60,932 nt of DNA from an uncultured Porphyromonas sp. (GCA_900539155.1 UQBE01000006.1:1-60932), one strand, 5' to 3'; counted from the stretch's first letter, positions 50,034 to 60,636 are shown. Notes: generated by a model from the letters alone, not told the origin. Numbers and translations are program-made.

Positions 50034-51635
50034 ATGACCGATACAAGATATATCTTCGTTACAGGAGGCGTGGTCTCCTCGCTCGGTAAGGGCATCGTGG
50101 CTGCCAGTCTAGGCAAGTTGCTACAAGCTCGTGGCTACAAGGTCACGATACAGAAGTTCGATCCTTACATAAACATTGACCCAGGAACGCTCAATCCTTA
50201 CGAGCATGGCGAGTGCTATGTGACGGAAGATGGTCATGAGGCCGATCTAGACTTAGGTCACTATGAGCGCTTTCTCAATATCCGCACCTCTCGTGAGAAC
50301 AACATCACCACGGGACGTATTTATCAAAGTGTGATCAATAAGGAGCGTCACGGGGATTACCTCGGTAAGACGGTACAGGTGATCCCGCATATCACTGACG
50401 AAATCAAGCGGAGCGTACGTCGCCTAGGACTGAAGCATCACTACGACTTTGTCATCACTGAGATAGGTGGTGTGGTCGGAGATATCGAGTCGCTTCCCTT
50501 CCTGGAGAGTGTACGTCAGCTCAAATGGGAGCTCAAGAACCATTGCGTCTGCGTTCATCTGACTTATGTCCCCTTTATCGCAGCAGCCAAGGAGTACAAG
50601 ACCAAGCCTACGCAGCACTCGGTCAAGCAGCTTCAAGAGGAGGGAATCCAGCCCGACATCTTGGTGCTTCGTACGGAGCATAAGCTGAGCGAAGACTTGC
50701 TAGACAAGGTGGCGCTCTTCTGCAATGTATCTAAGGAGAGTGTCTTCCAGAGTATCGACATGCCGTCAATCTATGAGATACCGCTACTCCTGCAGGAGCA
50801 GGGACTAGATCGTCAGGTGATTCAACAGGCTGGTCTAGAGGTGGGCGAGACGCCTAAGCTAGAGGGATGGCGTGACTTCGTTCACCGGATGAAGTCGGCT
50901 ACCAAGGAGCTACACATCGCTCTCGTGGGTAAGTATGTAGAGCTACAGGATGCCTACAAGTCTATCGATGAGGCGCTACTCCAGAGCTGTGTGTATCATG
51001 ATCGCAAGCTCAAGCTCACCTCGATACATAGTGAGAGCATCACCAAGGACAATGTGGAGAAGCTCCTAAGTGGCTACGATGGGGTCGTGGTGGCTCCAGG
51101 CTTTGGCTCTAGAGGTGTAGAGGGTAAGTTGATAGCCCTAGAGTACACCCGTACGCATCAGATCCCGACGCTCGGCATCTGCCTAGGTATGCAGTGCATG
51201 GCGATTGAGTTTGCTCAAAATGTGCTAGGTCTAGAGGATTGTAACACGACCGAGATTAAGCCGACAGCAACCAATAAGATTATTGATCTGATGGACGAGC
51301 AGAAGGCCGTCTCAGACTTAGGTGCCTCTATGCGACTAGGTGCCTATGAGTGCGAACTCAAGGAAGGCTCTAAGCTGGCAGAAGCTTATGGCAAGCTCTT
51401 GATTTCAGAGAGACATAGACACCGCTATGAGTTCAACAGTCAGTACCGTACCGCCTTTGAGGAGGCTGGCTTTAAGTGCGTAGGTACCAATCCCGAGACG
51501 GGTCTCGTCGAGGCGCTCGAGCTAGAGGGACACCCTTGGTATATCGGTGTACAGTACCACCCAGAGTACAGCAGTACTGTCTTGCAGCCTAGTCCCATCT
51601 TTATGGCCTTTATCTCAGCAATTAGCAATCGATAG
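50034..51635 (+). CDS. pyrG: CTP synthase
   Basis: Makes CTP from UTP with ATP and glutamine. The 533 residues have the N-terminal synthase domain (FVTGGVVSSLGKGIVAASLGKLLQ; DPYINIDPGTLNP) and the C-terminal class I glutamine amidotransferase domain with LGICLGMQCMAIEFAQ (catalytic cysteine), QYHPEYSS (His-Glu). First gene of the run pyrG-yidC-purF-carA-carB-trmN6, with gaps of 21-52 bases. Confidence 0.97.
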   Translation: MTDTRYIFVTGGVVSSLGKGIVAASLGKLLQARGYKVTIQKFDPYINIDPGTLNPYEHGECYVTEDGHEADLDLGHYERFLNIRTSRENNITTGRIYQSVINKERHGDYLGKTVQVIPHITDEIKRSVRRLGLKHHYDFVITEIGGVVGDIESLPFLESVRQLKWELKNHCVCVHLTYVPFIAAAKEYKTKPTQHSVKQLQEEGIQPDILVLRTEHKLSEDLLDKVALFCNVSKESVFQSIDMPSIYEIPLLLQEQGLDRQVIQQAGLEVGETPKLEGWRDFVHRMKSATKELHIALVGKYVELQDAYKSIDEALLQSCVYHDRKLKLTSIHSESITKDNVEKLLSGYDGVVVAPGFGSRGVEGKLIALEYTRTHQIPTLGICLGMQCMAIEFAQNVLGLEDCNTTEIKPTATNKIIDLMDEQKAVSDLGASMRLGAYECELKEGSKLAEAYGKLLISERHRHRYEFNSQYRTAFEEAGFKCVGTNPETGLVEALELEGHPWYIGVQYHPEYSSTVLQPSPIFMAFISAISNR

Positions 51636-51687
51636 AGGCGCACATCTCGAGCAGATTCTTTTATACACGACATACTCTATACTTTAG

Positions 51688-53568
51688 ATGAATAAATCAA
51701 ACCTCATAGGTATCGTTCTGATTGGCGTGGTCATCGTCGTCTACTCAGTCTTCCTACTCCCTAAGCAGACGCCTGCATCTACTCCTACATCAGCAACTGA
51801 TACCACTCAGGTCGATACAAATACAGCTGTAGCCACTACAGGGGATAGTCAAACGACTTCAGATGTGGCAAAGCCTACCTCTGTTGACTCGCTCTACGCT
51901 TTTGGTCAGCTGATGAGCCAGCCAGCTAAGGAGTACACGCTACAAAACGAAAAGTTGTGCGTCACCTTTACCACACAGGGTGCTATGCCTATCTCCGCAG
52001 AGCTGGCAGACTATCAGAGCTACGATAGCACACAGGTGCAACTCTTCGCTCCTGGTGACTTTATGCTCAATCTACCTCTCCGGACGAGCCGAAACCAAAT
52101 CTTAGACACGCAGGATCTAATCTGGCAGGCCAGTCAGCCCAATGACTCAACGCTCCAGATGACGCTGCCGATAGACTCGTCAAGCTATCTGCGCATCATC
52201 TACACGATGCCTCACGAGGGCTATATGCTCGGTATGGCTATCGAGGGGCAGGGACTGGGCTCGCTACTGCAGAGCAACAATGCGATACAGGACCTAGAGA
52301 TGAGCCTGCGCATACCGAGACAGGAGCGCTCCTGGAAGTTTGAAAATCAGTACTCCACTATATATTATAAGTATCCGGGAGATGATGTAGAGAAGCTCAA
52401 GGAGACCAAAAATGAGCAGGAGAAGGATGTCCGCGAGAAGATTCAGTGGGTAGCGATGAAGGACAAGTTCTTTAGCACCGTGCTCATAGGTCTGGGAGAT
52501 ACCCGACTAGAGGGGAATAAGATGTCTTTCAGTACGGAGCCTAAGGAGACGGACTATATCAAGGACTGCAAGTATCAGGGGGCTTTTGCTATGGACATAC
52601 GTGATGGGCGCAAGGCGGACTTTGCGCTCTTCATGGGACCTCTAGACTACAACATGCTCAAGGCGATGGACGCTGGCGTGGACAAGGCGCAGCGACTAGA
52701 CCTCAAGCGGATGATTTATGAGGGTGGCTCGCTCTTTAGATGGATCAATGTCACCCTGATTCGTCCGCTGATAGACTTCCTCCAGAGCTTTATCTCCAAC
52801 TGGGGTATCATCATCCTCTTGCTGACACTCATTATCAAGCTGGTGCTCTCGCCACTCACCTTCAAGAGCTATATGTCGCAAGCTAAGATGCGCGTCTTGA
52901 AGCCGCAGGTAGAGGCAATCAATGCTAAGTATGCGGGCGATGATCAGCAGATGATGATGAAGCGCAGTCAGGCGACGATGCAGCTCTATCGTAATGCGGG
53001 AGCTAGCCCGATGAGTGGCTGCTTGCCGATGTTGCTGCAGATGCCTTTCTTGATAGCACTCTACATGTTCTTCCCGACGGCTATAGACCTTCGTGGGGAG
53101 AGCTTCCTCTGGGTCAAGGACCTCTCGACTTACGACCCGATTATCTCGTGGAGCACGGATATACCCTTTATCACGGGGCTGCTGGGTGGTAACCATATCA
53201 GTCTCTTCTGCTTGCTATGGGCTGTCACCAACATTATTTACTCTCGCTACACGATGAGCATGTCCGCTGGTGCAGACAATTCGCAGATGAAGATGATGCG
53301 CTTCATGCCTTATATCATGACGATCATGTTCTTCATCTTCTTCAATAGCAATGCCGCTGGTCTGACCTACTACTACTTTATCTCTACGCTGATTACAATC
53401 TTGCAGTTTGTTGCTAGCCGACTACTGATCAATGAGGAGAAGGTGCTGGCACGTCTCGAGGAGAACCAGAAGAAGCCCAAGAAGAAGAAAGGCTTTATGG
53501 CGCGTCTCGAGCAGATGCAGAAGGAGCAAGAGAAGCTCATGCGTGAGCAAAACAAGAAGCGTCGCTAA
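51688..53568 (+). CDS. yidC: Membrane protein insertase YidC
   Basis: Inserts and folds inner-membrane proteins, with or without SecYEG. The 626 residues have an N-terminal membrane helix (about 5-25), a Thr/Asp-rich linker, a large periplasmic beta domain (about 80-340), and the five-helix conserved core (about 355-590: NWGIIILLLTLIIKLVLSPLTF, MSGCLPMLLQMPFLIALYMFF, then MTIMFFIFFNSNAAGLTYYYF), ending in a Lys-rich tail. Its place between pyrG and purF is a usual pairing (pyrG-yidC) in Bacteroidetes. Confidence 0.95.
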   Translation: MNKSNLIGIVLIGVVIVVYSVFLLPKQTPASTPTSATDTTQVDTNTAVATTGDSQTTSDVAKPTSVDSLYAFGQLMSQPAKEYTLQNEKLCVTFTTQGAMPISAELADYQSYDSTQVQLFAPGDFMLNLPLRTSRNQILDTQDLIWQASQPNDSTLQMTLPIDSSSYLRIIYTMPHEGYMLGMAIEGQGLGSLLQSNNAIQDLEMSLRIPRQERSWKFENQYSTIYYKYPGDDVEKLKETKNEQEKDVREKIQWVAMKDKFFSTVLIGLGDTRLEGNKMSFSTEPKETDYIKDCKYQGAFAMDIRDGRKADFALFMGPLDYNMLKAMDAGVDKAQRLDLKRMIYEGGSLFRWINVTLIRPLIDFLQSFISNWGIIILLLTLIIKLVLSPLTFKSYMSQAKMRVLKPQVEAINAKYAGDDQQMMMKRSQATMQLYRNAGASPMSGCLPMLLQMPFLIALYMFFPTAIDLRGESFLWVKDLSTYDPIISWSTDIPFITGLLGGNHISLFCLLWAVTNIIYSRYTMSMSAGADNSQMKMMRFMPYIMTIMFFIFFNSNAAGLTYYYFISTLITILQFVASRLLINEEKVLARLEENQKKPKKKKGFMARLEQMQKEQEKLMREQNKKRR

Positions 53569-53593
53569 CTAAGATATAACCCTCGGCGAATCT

Positions 53594-55498
53594 ATGGAAC
53601 CTCTCAAGCACGAGTGCGGGATAGCACTCATACGACTACGCAAACCCCTAAAGTACTACGCAGAGCACTATGGTACGACCCTCTACGGGCTGAACAAGCT
53701 CTACCTCCTGATGGAGAAGCAGCACAACCGTGGGCAAGATGGCGCTGGGCTAGCTGTGGTCAAGACACAGGCACCTCCAGGTGACGAGTATATCTATCGA
53801 GAGAGAGCTCTCGGCAGTAACGCTATTACGGAGATATTCAAGAAGGTACATGAGACCATAGCCATGGCTCACGATGGTACGACGCCTACCGTAGAGCAGG
53901 CGACGCAGGCTGAGCGTTATACGCCTTTCCTGGGCGATTGCTATATGGGTCATCTACGTTACAGTACGACGGACTTGGCGGGCTTGACCTTCGTACACCC
54001 GATGGTACGCCGTAGCAACTGGAGAGCGAAGTCCCTCGCCGTGTGTGGTAACTTCAACCTGACCAATGTGTCGGGTATCTTTGACGAGATTACAGCCATC
54101 GGTCAGCACCCTCGTACCTCTAGTGACACACATATTATATTAGACCAAGTAGGTCACCGTCTAGACCGTGAGGTGGAGCGTCTCTACAAGATCGCTCACG
54201 AGGAGCAGGGGCTAGAGGGGATGGATATAACGCACTTCATCGAGGACAATCTTGATCTGACCAACGTGCTGCATCGTACCAGTCCTATTTGGGATGGGGG
54301 CTTTGTGATGTGCGGCATGACGGGGTCGGGAGATTCCTTCGTCTTGAGAGATCGCAACGGCATCCGCCCCGCATTCTATTACATTGATGACGAGATCATC
54401 GTCGTAGCTAGCGAGCGTCCTGTGATCCAGACGGTGATGAATGTGACCTACGACAAGGTCCTCGAGCTAAACCCTGGCGAGGCACTCACCATAGACAACA
54501 AAGCTAATCCACGTATCACGCAGATCCTGGAGCCTGGTGAGTTGAAAGCTTGCTCCTTCGAGCGTATCTACTTCTCTCGTGGTAGTGATCGAGACATCTA
54601 CCGAGAGCGTAAGATGCTAGGGCAACTCCTCACGCCAGCTATCCTCAGAGAGATAGACGGCGACTTGACCCACTCGGTCTTCTCCTTTATCCCAAATACC
54701 GCCGAGGTCGCTTACTTCGGTATGCTGGAGGGACTAAATCTAGAGCTCAACGAGCGCAAGGCGGAGCAGATCGAGCAGGTGCTGGGGGCTCCCGACTTTG
54801 ACGCACAACTGAAGCATATCCTCTCGCAGCGCATACGTAGTGAGAAGGTCGCCATCAAGGATATCAAGCTACGCACCTTTATCTCCGAGGGCAATACGCG
54901 TAACGATCTAGCGACGCATGTCTACGACGTCACCTACGGCTCCATCGAGCGTGGCGTGGACAATCTCGTGGTCATCGACGATAGCATCGTACGAGGCACC
55001 ACGATACGCCAGAGCATCCTCACGATCCTAGACCGCTTAGGACCGCGCAAGATAGTCTTCGTCTCCAGTGCTCCACAGATCCGCTATCCTGACTACTACG
55101 GCATCGATATGCGTCACGTGGACGAGTTCATAGCCTTTAGAGCTATGATCGCCCTTCTTCAGGAGCGAGGCCTGCAGCGTATGCTCGACGAGGCATACCG
55201 TGAGGCGATAGCGCTTAGAGAGCGTCCGCTCACGGAGTACGTACCTAATGTGATCAAGACCCTCTACGCACCCTTTACGGAGGAAGAAATCTCTGCCAAG
55301 ATCGCTGAACTCGTTAAGTCTGACGGCATCAAGGCAGAGGTTAGCATTGTCTACCAGACAGTAGAGACACTACACGAGGCTATCCCACATCATCCAGGCG
55401 ACTGGTACTTTACGGGCGACTATCCTACGCCTGGCGGGTCCCATCTCGTCAACGATGCTTTCATCGCTTACTACGAGCAGCAGTACAATCGCAAATAG
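53594..55498 (+). CDS. purF: Amidophosphoribosyltransferase (long Bacteroidetes form)
   Basis: First step of purine synthesis: phosphoribosylamine from PRPP and glutamine. The N-terminus has the glutamine amidotransferase Cys8 in HECGIALI, probably exposed by removal of seven residues. The PRPP-binding domain shows VVIDDSIVRGTTIR. At 634 residues it is over 100 longer than E. coli PurF; the extra sequence lies in the N-terminal domain and at the C-terminal end (ISAKIAELVKSDGIKAEVSI onward). It is followed by carA after 28 bases. Confidence 0.9.
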   Translation: MEPLKHECGIALIRLRKPLKYYAEHYGTTLYGLNKLYLLMEKQHNRGQDGAGLAVVKTQAPPGDEYIYRERALGSNAITEIFKKVHETIAMAHDGTTPTVEQATQAERYTPFLGDCYMGHLRYSTTDLAGLTFVHPMVRRSNWRAKSLAVCGNFNLTNVSGIFDEITAIGQHPRTSSDTHIILDQVGHRLDREVERLYKIAHEEQGLEGMDITHFIEDNLDLTNVLHRTSPIWDGGFVMCGMTGSGDSFVLRDRNGIRPAFYYIDDEIIVVASERPVIQTVMNVTYDKVLELNPGEALTIDNKANPRITQILEPGELKACSFERIYFSRGSDRDIYRERKMLGQLLTPAILREIDGDLTHSVFSFIPNTAEVAYFGMLEGLNLELNERKAEQIEQVLGAPDFDAQLKHILSQRIRSEKVAIKDIKLRTFISEGNTRNDLATHVYDVTYGSIERGVDNLVVIDDSIVRGTTIRQSILTILDRLGPRKIVFVSSAPQIRYPDYYGIDMRHVDEFIAFRAMIALLQERGLQRMLDEAYREAIALRERPLTEYVPNVIKTLYAPFTEEEISAKIAELVKSDGIKAEVSIVYQTVETLHEAIPHHPGDWYFTGDYPTPGGSHLVNDAFIAYYEQQYNRK

Positions 55499-55526
55499 AC
55501 ATAGACGCTCTTTTCAACTAATAATC

Positions 55527-56633
55527 ATGCAAACATCCACTCAGCGCAAAGCTACGCTCACGCTACAAGACGGATCTACCTACACAGGCTGGCACTTCGG
55601 TGCGACCAGACAGTTGGCCGGGGAGGTAGTCTTTAATACAGCCATGAATGGTTACACCGAGTCGCTCACCGATCCCAGCTATATGGGGCAGATCTTGGTG
55701 ATGACCTATCCGATGGTGGGCAACTACGGTGTCCCCGCTGCCACTCGAGATGAGTACGACATCCCTAGGTACTACGAGAGTGACGGCTGTCTCATGCGTG
55801 CCCTGATAGTCAATAGCTACTCGCCTGAGTACTCACACTGGAATGCGGAGCAGTCTCTAGGAGACTTTATGGCAGAGCAAGGCGTCGTGGGGATTACGGG
55901 CATCGATACACGAGCTCTGACCAAGCATCTGCGTGACCACGGCATACAGGTCGGCACGATAACCATCGAGGGCGAAACTTCTCCCATAGAGCCTGCCATC
56001 GGAGAGCAAAACTTAGTCGCTCAAGCCTCTTGTCCTGAGCCTCGCATCTACGGTTCGGGCGATTGTCATATAGCTTTGATCGACTGTGGACTCAAGGACA
56101 ACATCCTTCGCTCGCTCATTGATGAGCGCTTCACCCTCCACCGCGTCCCTTGGGACTATCCTTTGGAGCAGATCGAGGGGCTGCGTGGTGTCTTCATCAG
56201 CAATGGTCCTGGATCACCGACTTGCTGCAAGGAGACGATCAGACAGATACAGTATGCCTTCGAGCGTCAGCTCCCCACTTACGGCATCTGCATGGGCAAT
56301 CAGCTGATGGCGCTCGCCTCTGGTGCTAAGATTTATAAGATGAAGTATGGACACCACGGGCACAATCAAGCTGTCCAGTTGGTCGGCTCGCCCCAGTGCC
56401 TCATCACCAGCCAAAACCATAGCTACGCTGTCAACTCAGCGACACTCCCTCAGGGATGGGAAGAGTGGTACACCAACCTCAACGATGGCACCAACGAGGG
56501 GCTAATGCACACCGACCTGCCATTTCGCTCGGTACAGTTCCACCCAGAGGCAAAGGGCGGTCCGCTAGATGCGCTCAGCTTCTTCACAGACTTTCAGGAT
56601 ACCGTTCTGAACTACCCACAATTGTCGAAATAA
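55527..56633 (+). CDS. carA: Carbamoyl-phosphate synthase small subunit
   Basis: Glutamine-hydrolysing subunit that passes ammonia to CarB. The ATG at 55527 gives 368 residues; the earlier start overlaps purF. The N-terminal domain (FGATRQLAGEVVFNTAMNGYTESLTDPSY) is followed by a class I glutaminase: SNGPGSP, the catalytic Cys in YGICMGNQLMA (the usual GICLGHQ has Met and Asn here), and the His-Glu in QFHPEAKGG. It lies 21 bases before carB. Confidence 0.95.
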   Translation: MQTSTQRKATLTLQDGSTYTGWHFGATRQLAGEVVFNTAMNGYTESLTDPSYMGQILVMTYPMVGNYGVPAATRDEYDIPRYYESDGCLMRALIVNSYSPEYSHWNAEQSLGDFMAEQGVVGITGIDTRALTKHLRDHGIQVGTITIEGETSPIEPAIGEQNLVAQASCPEPRIYGSGDCHIALIDCGLKDNILRSLIDERFTLHRVPWDYPLEQIEGLRGVFISNGPGSPTCCKETIRQIQYAFERQLPTYGICMGNQLMALASGAKIYKMKYGHHGHNQAVQLVGSPQCLITSQNHSYAVNSATLPQGWEEWYTNLNDGTNEGLMHTDLPFRSVQFHPEAKGGPLDALSFFTDFQDTVLNYPQLSK

Positions 56634-56654
56634 CCCATCAAGCTCGACCAAACC

Positions 56655-59600
56655 ATGACTCAGCGTAAGCAATACAATAAGATACTCCTACTCGGATCTG
56701 GTGCACTCAAGATCGGAGAGGCAGGCGAATTTGACTATTCAGGCTCACAAGCTCTCAAAGCTGTCAAAGCGGAGGGTATCAAGACCGTCCTCATCAACCC
56801 CAATATCGCTACGGTACAGACCAGCGAAGGCGTTGCTGATGCGGTCTATTTCTTACCCGTCACGCCTTACTTCGTAGAGCGTGTCATAGAGCGTGAGCGT
56901 CCCGACGGCATCATGCTAGCCTTCGGTGGGCAGACCGCGCTCAACTGTGGTGTCCAGCTCTTTCAGTCGGGCGTCCTGGAGCGTTACGGCATTGACGTAC
57001 TCGGCACACCCGTCGAGACCATTATGGCGACCGAAGACCGCGAGCTCTTTGTCGAGAAGCTTGACGAGATAGAGGTCAAGACGATTCAAAGCCACGCTGT
57101 CACCACGATGGAGGACGCTCTCGTCGCTGCCAACCAACTAGGCTACCCCGTCATCGTACGGGCCGCCTACGCCTTGGGAGGCTTGGGTAGTGGCTTCTGT
57201 GACAATGATGAGGAGCTCCGAGTCCTTGCGGAGAAAGCTTTCGCCTTCTCCCCACAACTCCTGATCGAGAAGAGCTTGCGTGGCTGGAAAGAGATCGAGT
57301 ACGAGGTGGTGCGAGACGCTTACGACAACTGCATCACCGTCTGTAATATGGAGAACTTTGACCCGCTCGGCATCCACACCGGCGAGAGTATCGTCATCGC
57401 TCCCTCACAGACCCTCTCTAACGATGAGTATCACAAGCTCCGCACGATCGCTATCAAGATCATCCGTCACCTCGGCGTCGTAGGCGAGTGCAATGTGCAG
57501 TACGCCCTCGACCCATACAGTGAGGACTACCGCGTCATCGAGGTCAATGCGCGTCTCTCCCGCTCCTCAGCTCTAGCGAGCAAAGCTACCGGCTATCCCC
57601 TCGCACACGTTGCTGCGAAGCTCGGACTGGGCTATGGACTCTTTGAGGTGCAGAATGCGGTGACAGGCTCCACGCCAGCCTTCTTCGAGCCAGCACTAGA
57701 CTACTGCGTCTGCAAGATACCACGCTGGGACCTAGGTAAGTTCCACGGCGTGTCTCGTCAACTCGGTAGTAGTATGAAGTCTGTCGGCGAGGTGATGGCG
57801 ATCGGTCGCACCTTTGAGGAGGCAATCCAAAAGGGACTCCGCATGATCGGGCAGGGCATGCACGGCTTCTGCGAAAACAAAGAGCTCGTCATCCCCGACA
57901 TCGACACAGCCCTGCGGGAGCCGACGGACACCCGCATTTTCGTCATCAGCAAAGCATTCCGTCAGGGATACAGCGTGGAGCAGATCCACGAGCTTACAAA
58001 GATAGATCGCTGGTTCCTCTATCGCCTCCAAGGCATCCTAGAGACCTCCGAGACACTGGGTACTTGCGACTCCATCGAGAGTCTCCCCGCTGAGCTACTA
58101 CGACAAGCTAAGGAGCAAGGCTTCACCGACTTCCAGATCGCTCGTGCCGTCACCAAGGAGTACAAGAAGCCCCTCCTCAAAGAGGCTGACCAAGTACGCC
58201 AGCACCGCAAGAGCCTCGGCATACTACCTTATGTCAAGCAGATTGACACGCTAGCCGCTGAGGTGCCAGCCGAGAGCAACTACCTCTACCTTACCTATCA
58301 TGGCGAGGAGCACGACATAGCTACAGAGCAAGACGGCAAGTCGGTCATCGTGCTAGGCTCGGGAGCTTATCGCATCGGTAGCTCCGTCGAGTTTGACTGG
58401 TGCGGTGTTAATGCGCTACACACCATTCGCAAGGCGGGTCTGCGCTCTATCATGATCAACTACAATCCAGAGACCGTCAGTACAGACTTTGATATGTCAG
58501 ACCGTCTCTACTTTGACGAGCTCACTTTCGAGCGCGTCATGGATATCATAGACCTAGAGGCACCCAAGGGCGTCATCCTAGCTACGGGTGGGCAGATCCC
58601 GAACAACCTGGCACTACGTCTTGCCGCCAATGGGGTCACTATCCTAGGCACGCAAGCCGAAGATATAGACCATGCGGAGGATCGTCATAAGTTCTCCGCC
58701 ATGCTAGACGAGCTAGGCATCGACCAGCCCGAGTGGAGCGAGCTCACCACCATTGAGGACATCGACCGCTTCGTAGAGCGTGTTGGCTATCCCGTCTTGG
58801 TACGTCCTAGCTACGTCCTCTCAGGAGCTGCGATGAATGTCTGCTCCAATCAGGAGGAGCTACTCCGCTTCTTGCAGCTCGCAGCCAATGTGTCCCAAGA
58901 CCACCCCGTGGTCGTGTCGCAGTTTGTCGAGCATGCCAAGGAGATCGAGATGGATGCTGTCGCTGACCATGGCGAGATCATCGCCTATGCGATCAGCGAG
59001 CATATCGAGTTCGCCGGCGTCCATAGTGGTGATGCAACCATCCAGTTCCCCGCTCAGAAGCTTTACGTCGAGACCGTCCGACGCATCAAGCGCATCTCGC
59101 GCCAGATTGCCGAAGCACTACACATCTCGGGTCCGTTCAACATCCAGTTCCTCGCACGAGGCAACGAGATTAAAGTGATCGAGTGCAACCTCCGCGCCTC
59201 ACGCAGCTTCCCCTTCGTGAGCAAGGTGCTGCGACTCAACTTCATCGACCTAGCAACCAAGATTATGTTAGGGTTGCCCTATGAGCACCCAACGAAGGAT
59301 GCCTTCTCGCTAGACTATGTGGGAATCAAAGCTTCGCAGTTCTCCTTCTCCCGCTTGCAAAAGGCTGACCCCGTGCTAGGTGTCGATATGGTTTCCACGG
59401 GCGAAGTGGGCTGTATCGGCGAAGACACCGAAGAGGCTATCCTCAAGGCGATGCTCTCCGTGGGGCATCATATCCCAGAGCGTGGCGTCCTCCTCTCGAC
59501 AGGTGGCGCTAAGCAAAAGGCCGACCTCCTCGAGGCATCACAGCTCCTCCACAAGAAAGGCTACAAGCTCTACGCTACGGCAGGCACGCAGCACTTCCTA

Positions 59601-59879
59601 GAGGAGAACGGGGTCCCCGCCACACTCGTTCACTGGCCAGACAGCACGGAGCAGCCGCAAGCACTCGATCTGCTGCACCAGCATGAGGTAGACCTCGTGG
59701 TCAACATCAATAAAAACCTCTCTACGGGTGAGTTGACCAATGGCTACAAGCTACGCCGTGCCGCGATTGATCTCAATATCCCGCTGATCACCAATGCGCG
59801 CCTTGCAGCCACCTATATCAAGGCATTCTGCACGCTCTCGCTAGAAGAGCTCGAAATCAAGAGCTGGCAAGAGTACTAA
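56655..59879 (+). CDS. carB: Carbamoyl-phosphate synthase large subunit
   Basis: Makes carbamoyl phosphate from bicarbonate, ammonia and two ATP for arginine and pyrimidine synthesis. The full-length 1074 residues contain two ATP-grasp halves (GSGALKIGEAGEFDYSGSQALK; GSGAYRIGSSVEFDWCGVNA), an oligomerisation region between them, and the C-terminal allosteric methylglyoxal-synthase-like domain (ASQLLHKKGYKLYATAGTQHFLEENG). Placed after carA in the classic order. Confidence 0.97.
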   Translation: MTQRKQYNKILLLGSGALKIGEAGEFDYSGSQALKAVKAEGIKTVLINPNIATVQTSEGVADAVYFLPVTPYFVERVIERERPDGIMLAFGGQTALNCGVQLFQSGVLERYGIDVLGTPVETIMATEDRELFVEKLDEIEVKTIQSHAVTTMEDALVAANQLGYPVIVRAAYALGGLGSGFCDNDEELRVLAEKAFAFSPQLLIEKSLRGWKEIEYEVVRDAYDNCITVCNMENFDPLGIHTGESIVIAPSQTLSNDEYHKLRTIAIKIIRHLGVVGECNVQYALDPYSEDYRVIEVNARLSRSSALASKATGYPLAHVAAKLGLGYGLFEVQNAVTGSTPAFFEPALDYCVCKIPRWDLGKFHGVSRQLGSSMKSVGEVMAIGRTFEEAIQKGLRMIGQGMHGFCENKELVIPDIDTALREPTDTRIFVISKAFRQGYSVEQIHELTKIDRWFLYRLQGILETSETLGTCDSIESLPAELLRQAKEQGFTDFQIARAVTKEYKKPLLKEADQVRQHRKSLGILPYVKQIDTLAAEVPAESNYLYLTYHGEEHDIATEQDGKSVIVLGSGAYRIGSSVEFDWCGVNALHTIRKAGLRSIMINYNPETVSTDFDMSDRLYFDELTFERVMDIIDLEAPKGVILATGGQIPNNLALRLAANGVTILGTQAEDIDHAEDRHKFSAMLDELGIDQPEWSELTTIEDIDRFVERVGYPVLVRPSYVLSGAAMNVCSNQEELLRFLQLAANVSQDHPVVVSQFVEHAKEIEMDAVADHGEIIAYAISEHIEFAGVHSGDATIQFPAQKLYVETVRRIKRISRQIAEALHISGPFNIQFLARGNEIKVIECNLRASRSFPFVSKVLRLNFIDLATKIMLGLPYEHPTKDAFSLDYVGIKASQFSFSRLQKADPVLGVDMVSTGEVGCIGEDTEEAILKAMLSVGHHIPERGVLLSTGGAKQKADLLEASQLLHKKGYKLYATAGTQHFLEENGVPATLVHWPDSTEQPQALDLLHQHEVDLVVNINKNLSTGELTNGYKLRRAAIDLNIPLITNARLAATYIKAFCTLSLEELEIKSWQEY

Positions 59880-59901
59880 CAGCCAACAGCCAACCAAAAC
59901 T
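59880..59901 (+). repeat. CAGCCAA heptamers between carB and the next gene
   Basis: Two CAGCCAA heptamers, the complement of TTGGCTG, occupy the 22-base gap. This is the same repeat family as inside pcrA. Confidence 0.5.
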
Positions 59902-60636
59902 ATGGACAAGCCCTTCTGCATGCGACATTACGCTCTCATGCAGGGGGCTTGTGCTATGCGTATCTCTACCGATGCGCTCTTCCTCGGAGCGTGGGCGAGG
60001 ACGGCTCACACAGCCAGTCAAGTCCTAGATGTGGGAACAGGGACCGGCATCCTGTCGCTGATGCTCGCGCAGACCTATCCCAGTGCCATGGTCACCGCCA
60101 TCGATATCGATGACGAAGCGGTCCGCACTGCCCAGGACAACTTCTCCCGCTCTCCTTATAGCGATCGGCTCACGGCACTGGCCTGTGACATCACCGCGCC
60201 TGAGCTAGTGCTACCATCCCGTACCTACGACCTCATCATCTCCAATCCTCCTTACTACGACGGACTCCAACCAGCGACGGCATCGCTCCGTCAGGCGCGC
60301 CACACGGGAGAGGGCTTTGCTCCACATCTACTCTTTCGTTACCTGGAGCCACTTGTCGCTCCCGAGCCAACGCTCTGCCTCGTCACGCCCATCGAAGCAT
60401 TGCCCCTCTTGCGTCGGGAGGCGGTGCTGCACCGCTACAACCTCACACGGCTTTGCCAGCTGCACCACCAAGTAGGGCAGCCCGCCATACGACTCCTGAC
60501 GCAGTGGCACCGCTCCACGACACCGCCTGACTCCTGTCGCTCCGAGAGCCTAGCCATACGCACCGCGCAGCACCGCTACACAGCTGAGGCGCAAGACTTC
60601 CTGCGCCCATACTTACTCGACGAATTCCTCGATTGA
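59902..60636 (+). CDS. tRNA(Val) A37 N6-methyltransferase-like protein
   Basis: Class I methyltransferase of the TrmN6 (YfiC) type. In 244 residues: MRISTDALFLGAWA near the start, the S-adenosylmethionine loop LDVGTGTGILSLMLAQ, and the N6-adenine catalytic motif SNPPYY. It fits YfiC/TrmN6, which methylates A37 of tRNA1(Val), though other N6-adenine methyltransferases share these motifs. It ends the pyrG-to-trmN6 run. Confidence 0.85.
   Translation: MDKPFCMRHYALMQGACAMRISTDALFLGAWARTAHTASQVLDVGTGTGILSLMLAQTYPSAMVTAIDIDDEAVRTAQDNFSRSPYSDRLTALACDITAPELVLPSRTYDLIISNPPYYDGLQPATASLRQARHTGEGFAPHLLFRYLEPLVAPEPTLCLVTPIEALPLLRREAVLHRYNLTRLCQLHHQVGQPAIRLLTQWHRSTTPPDSCRSESLAIRTAQHRYTAEAQDFLRPYLLDEFLD

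Noticed and set aside
49895..50116. Minus-strand open frame overlapping the pyrG start
   Set aside because: It is antisense to pyrG codons and crosses the pyrG promoter; no support.
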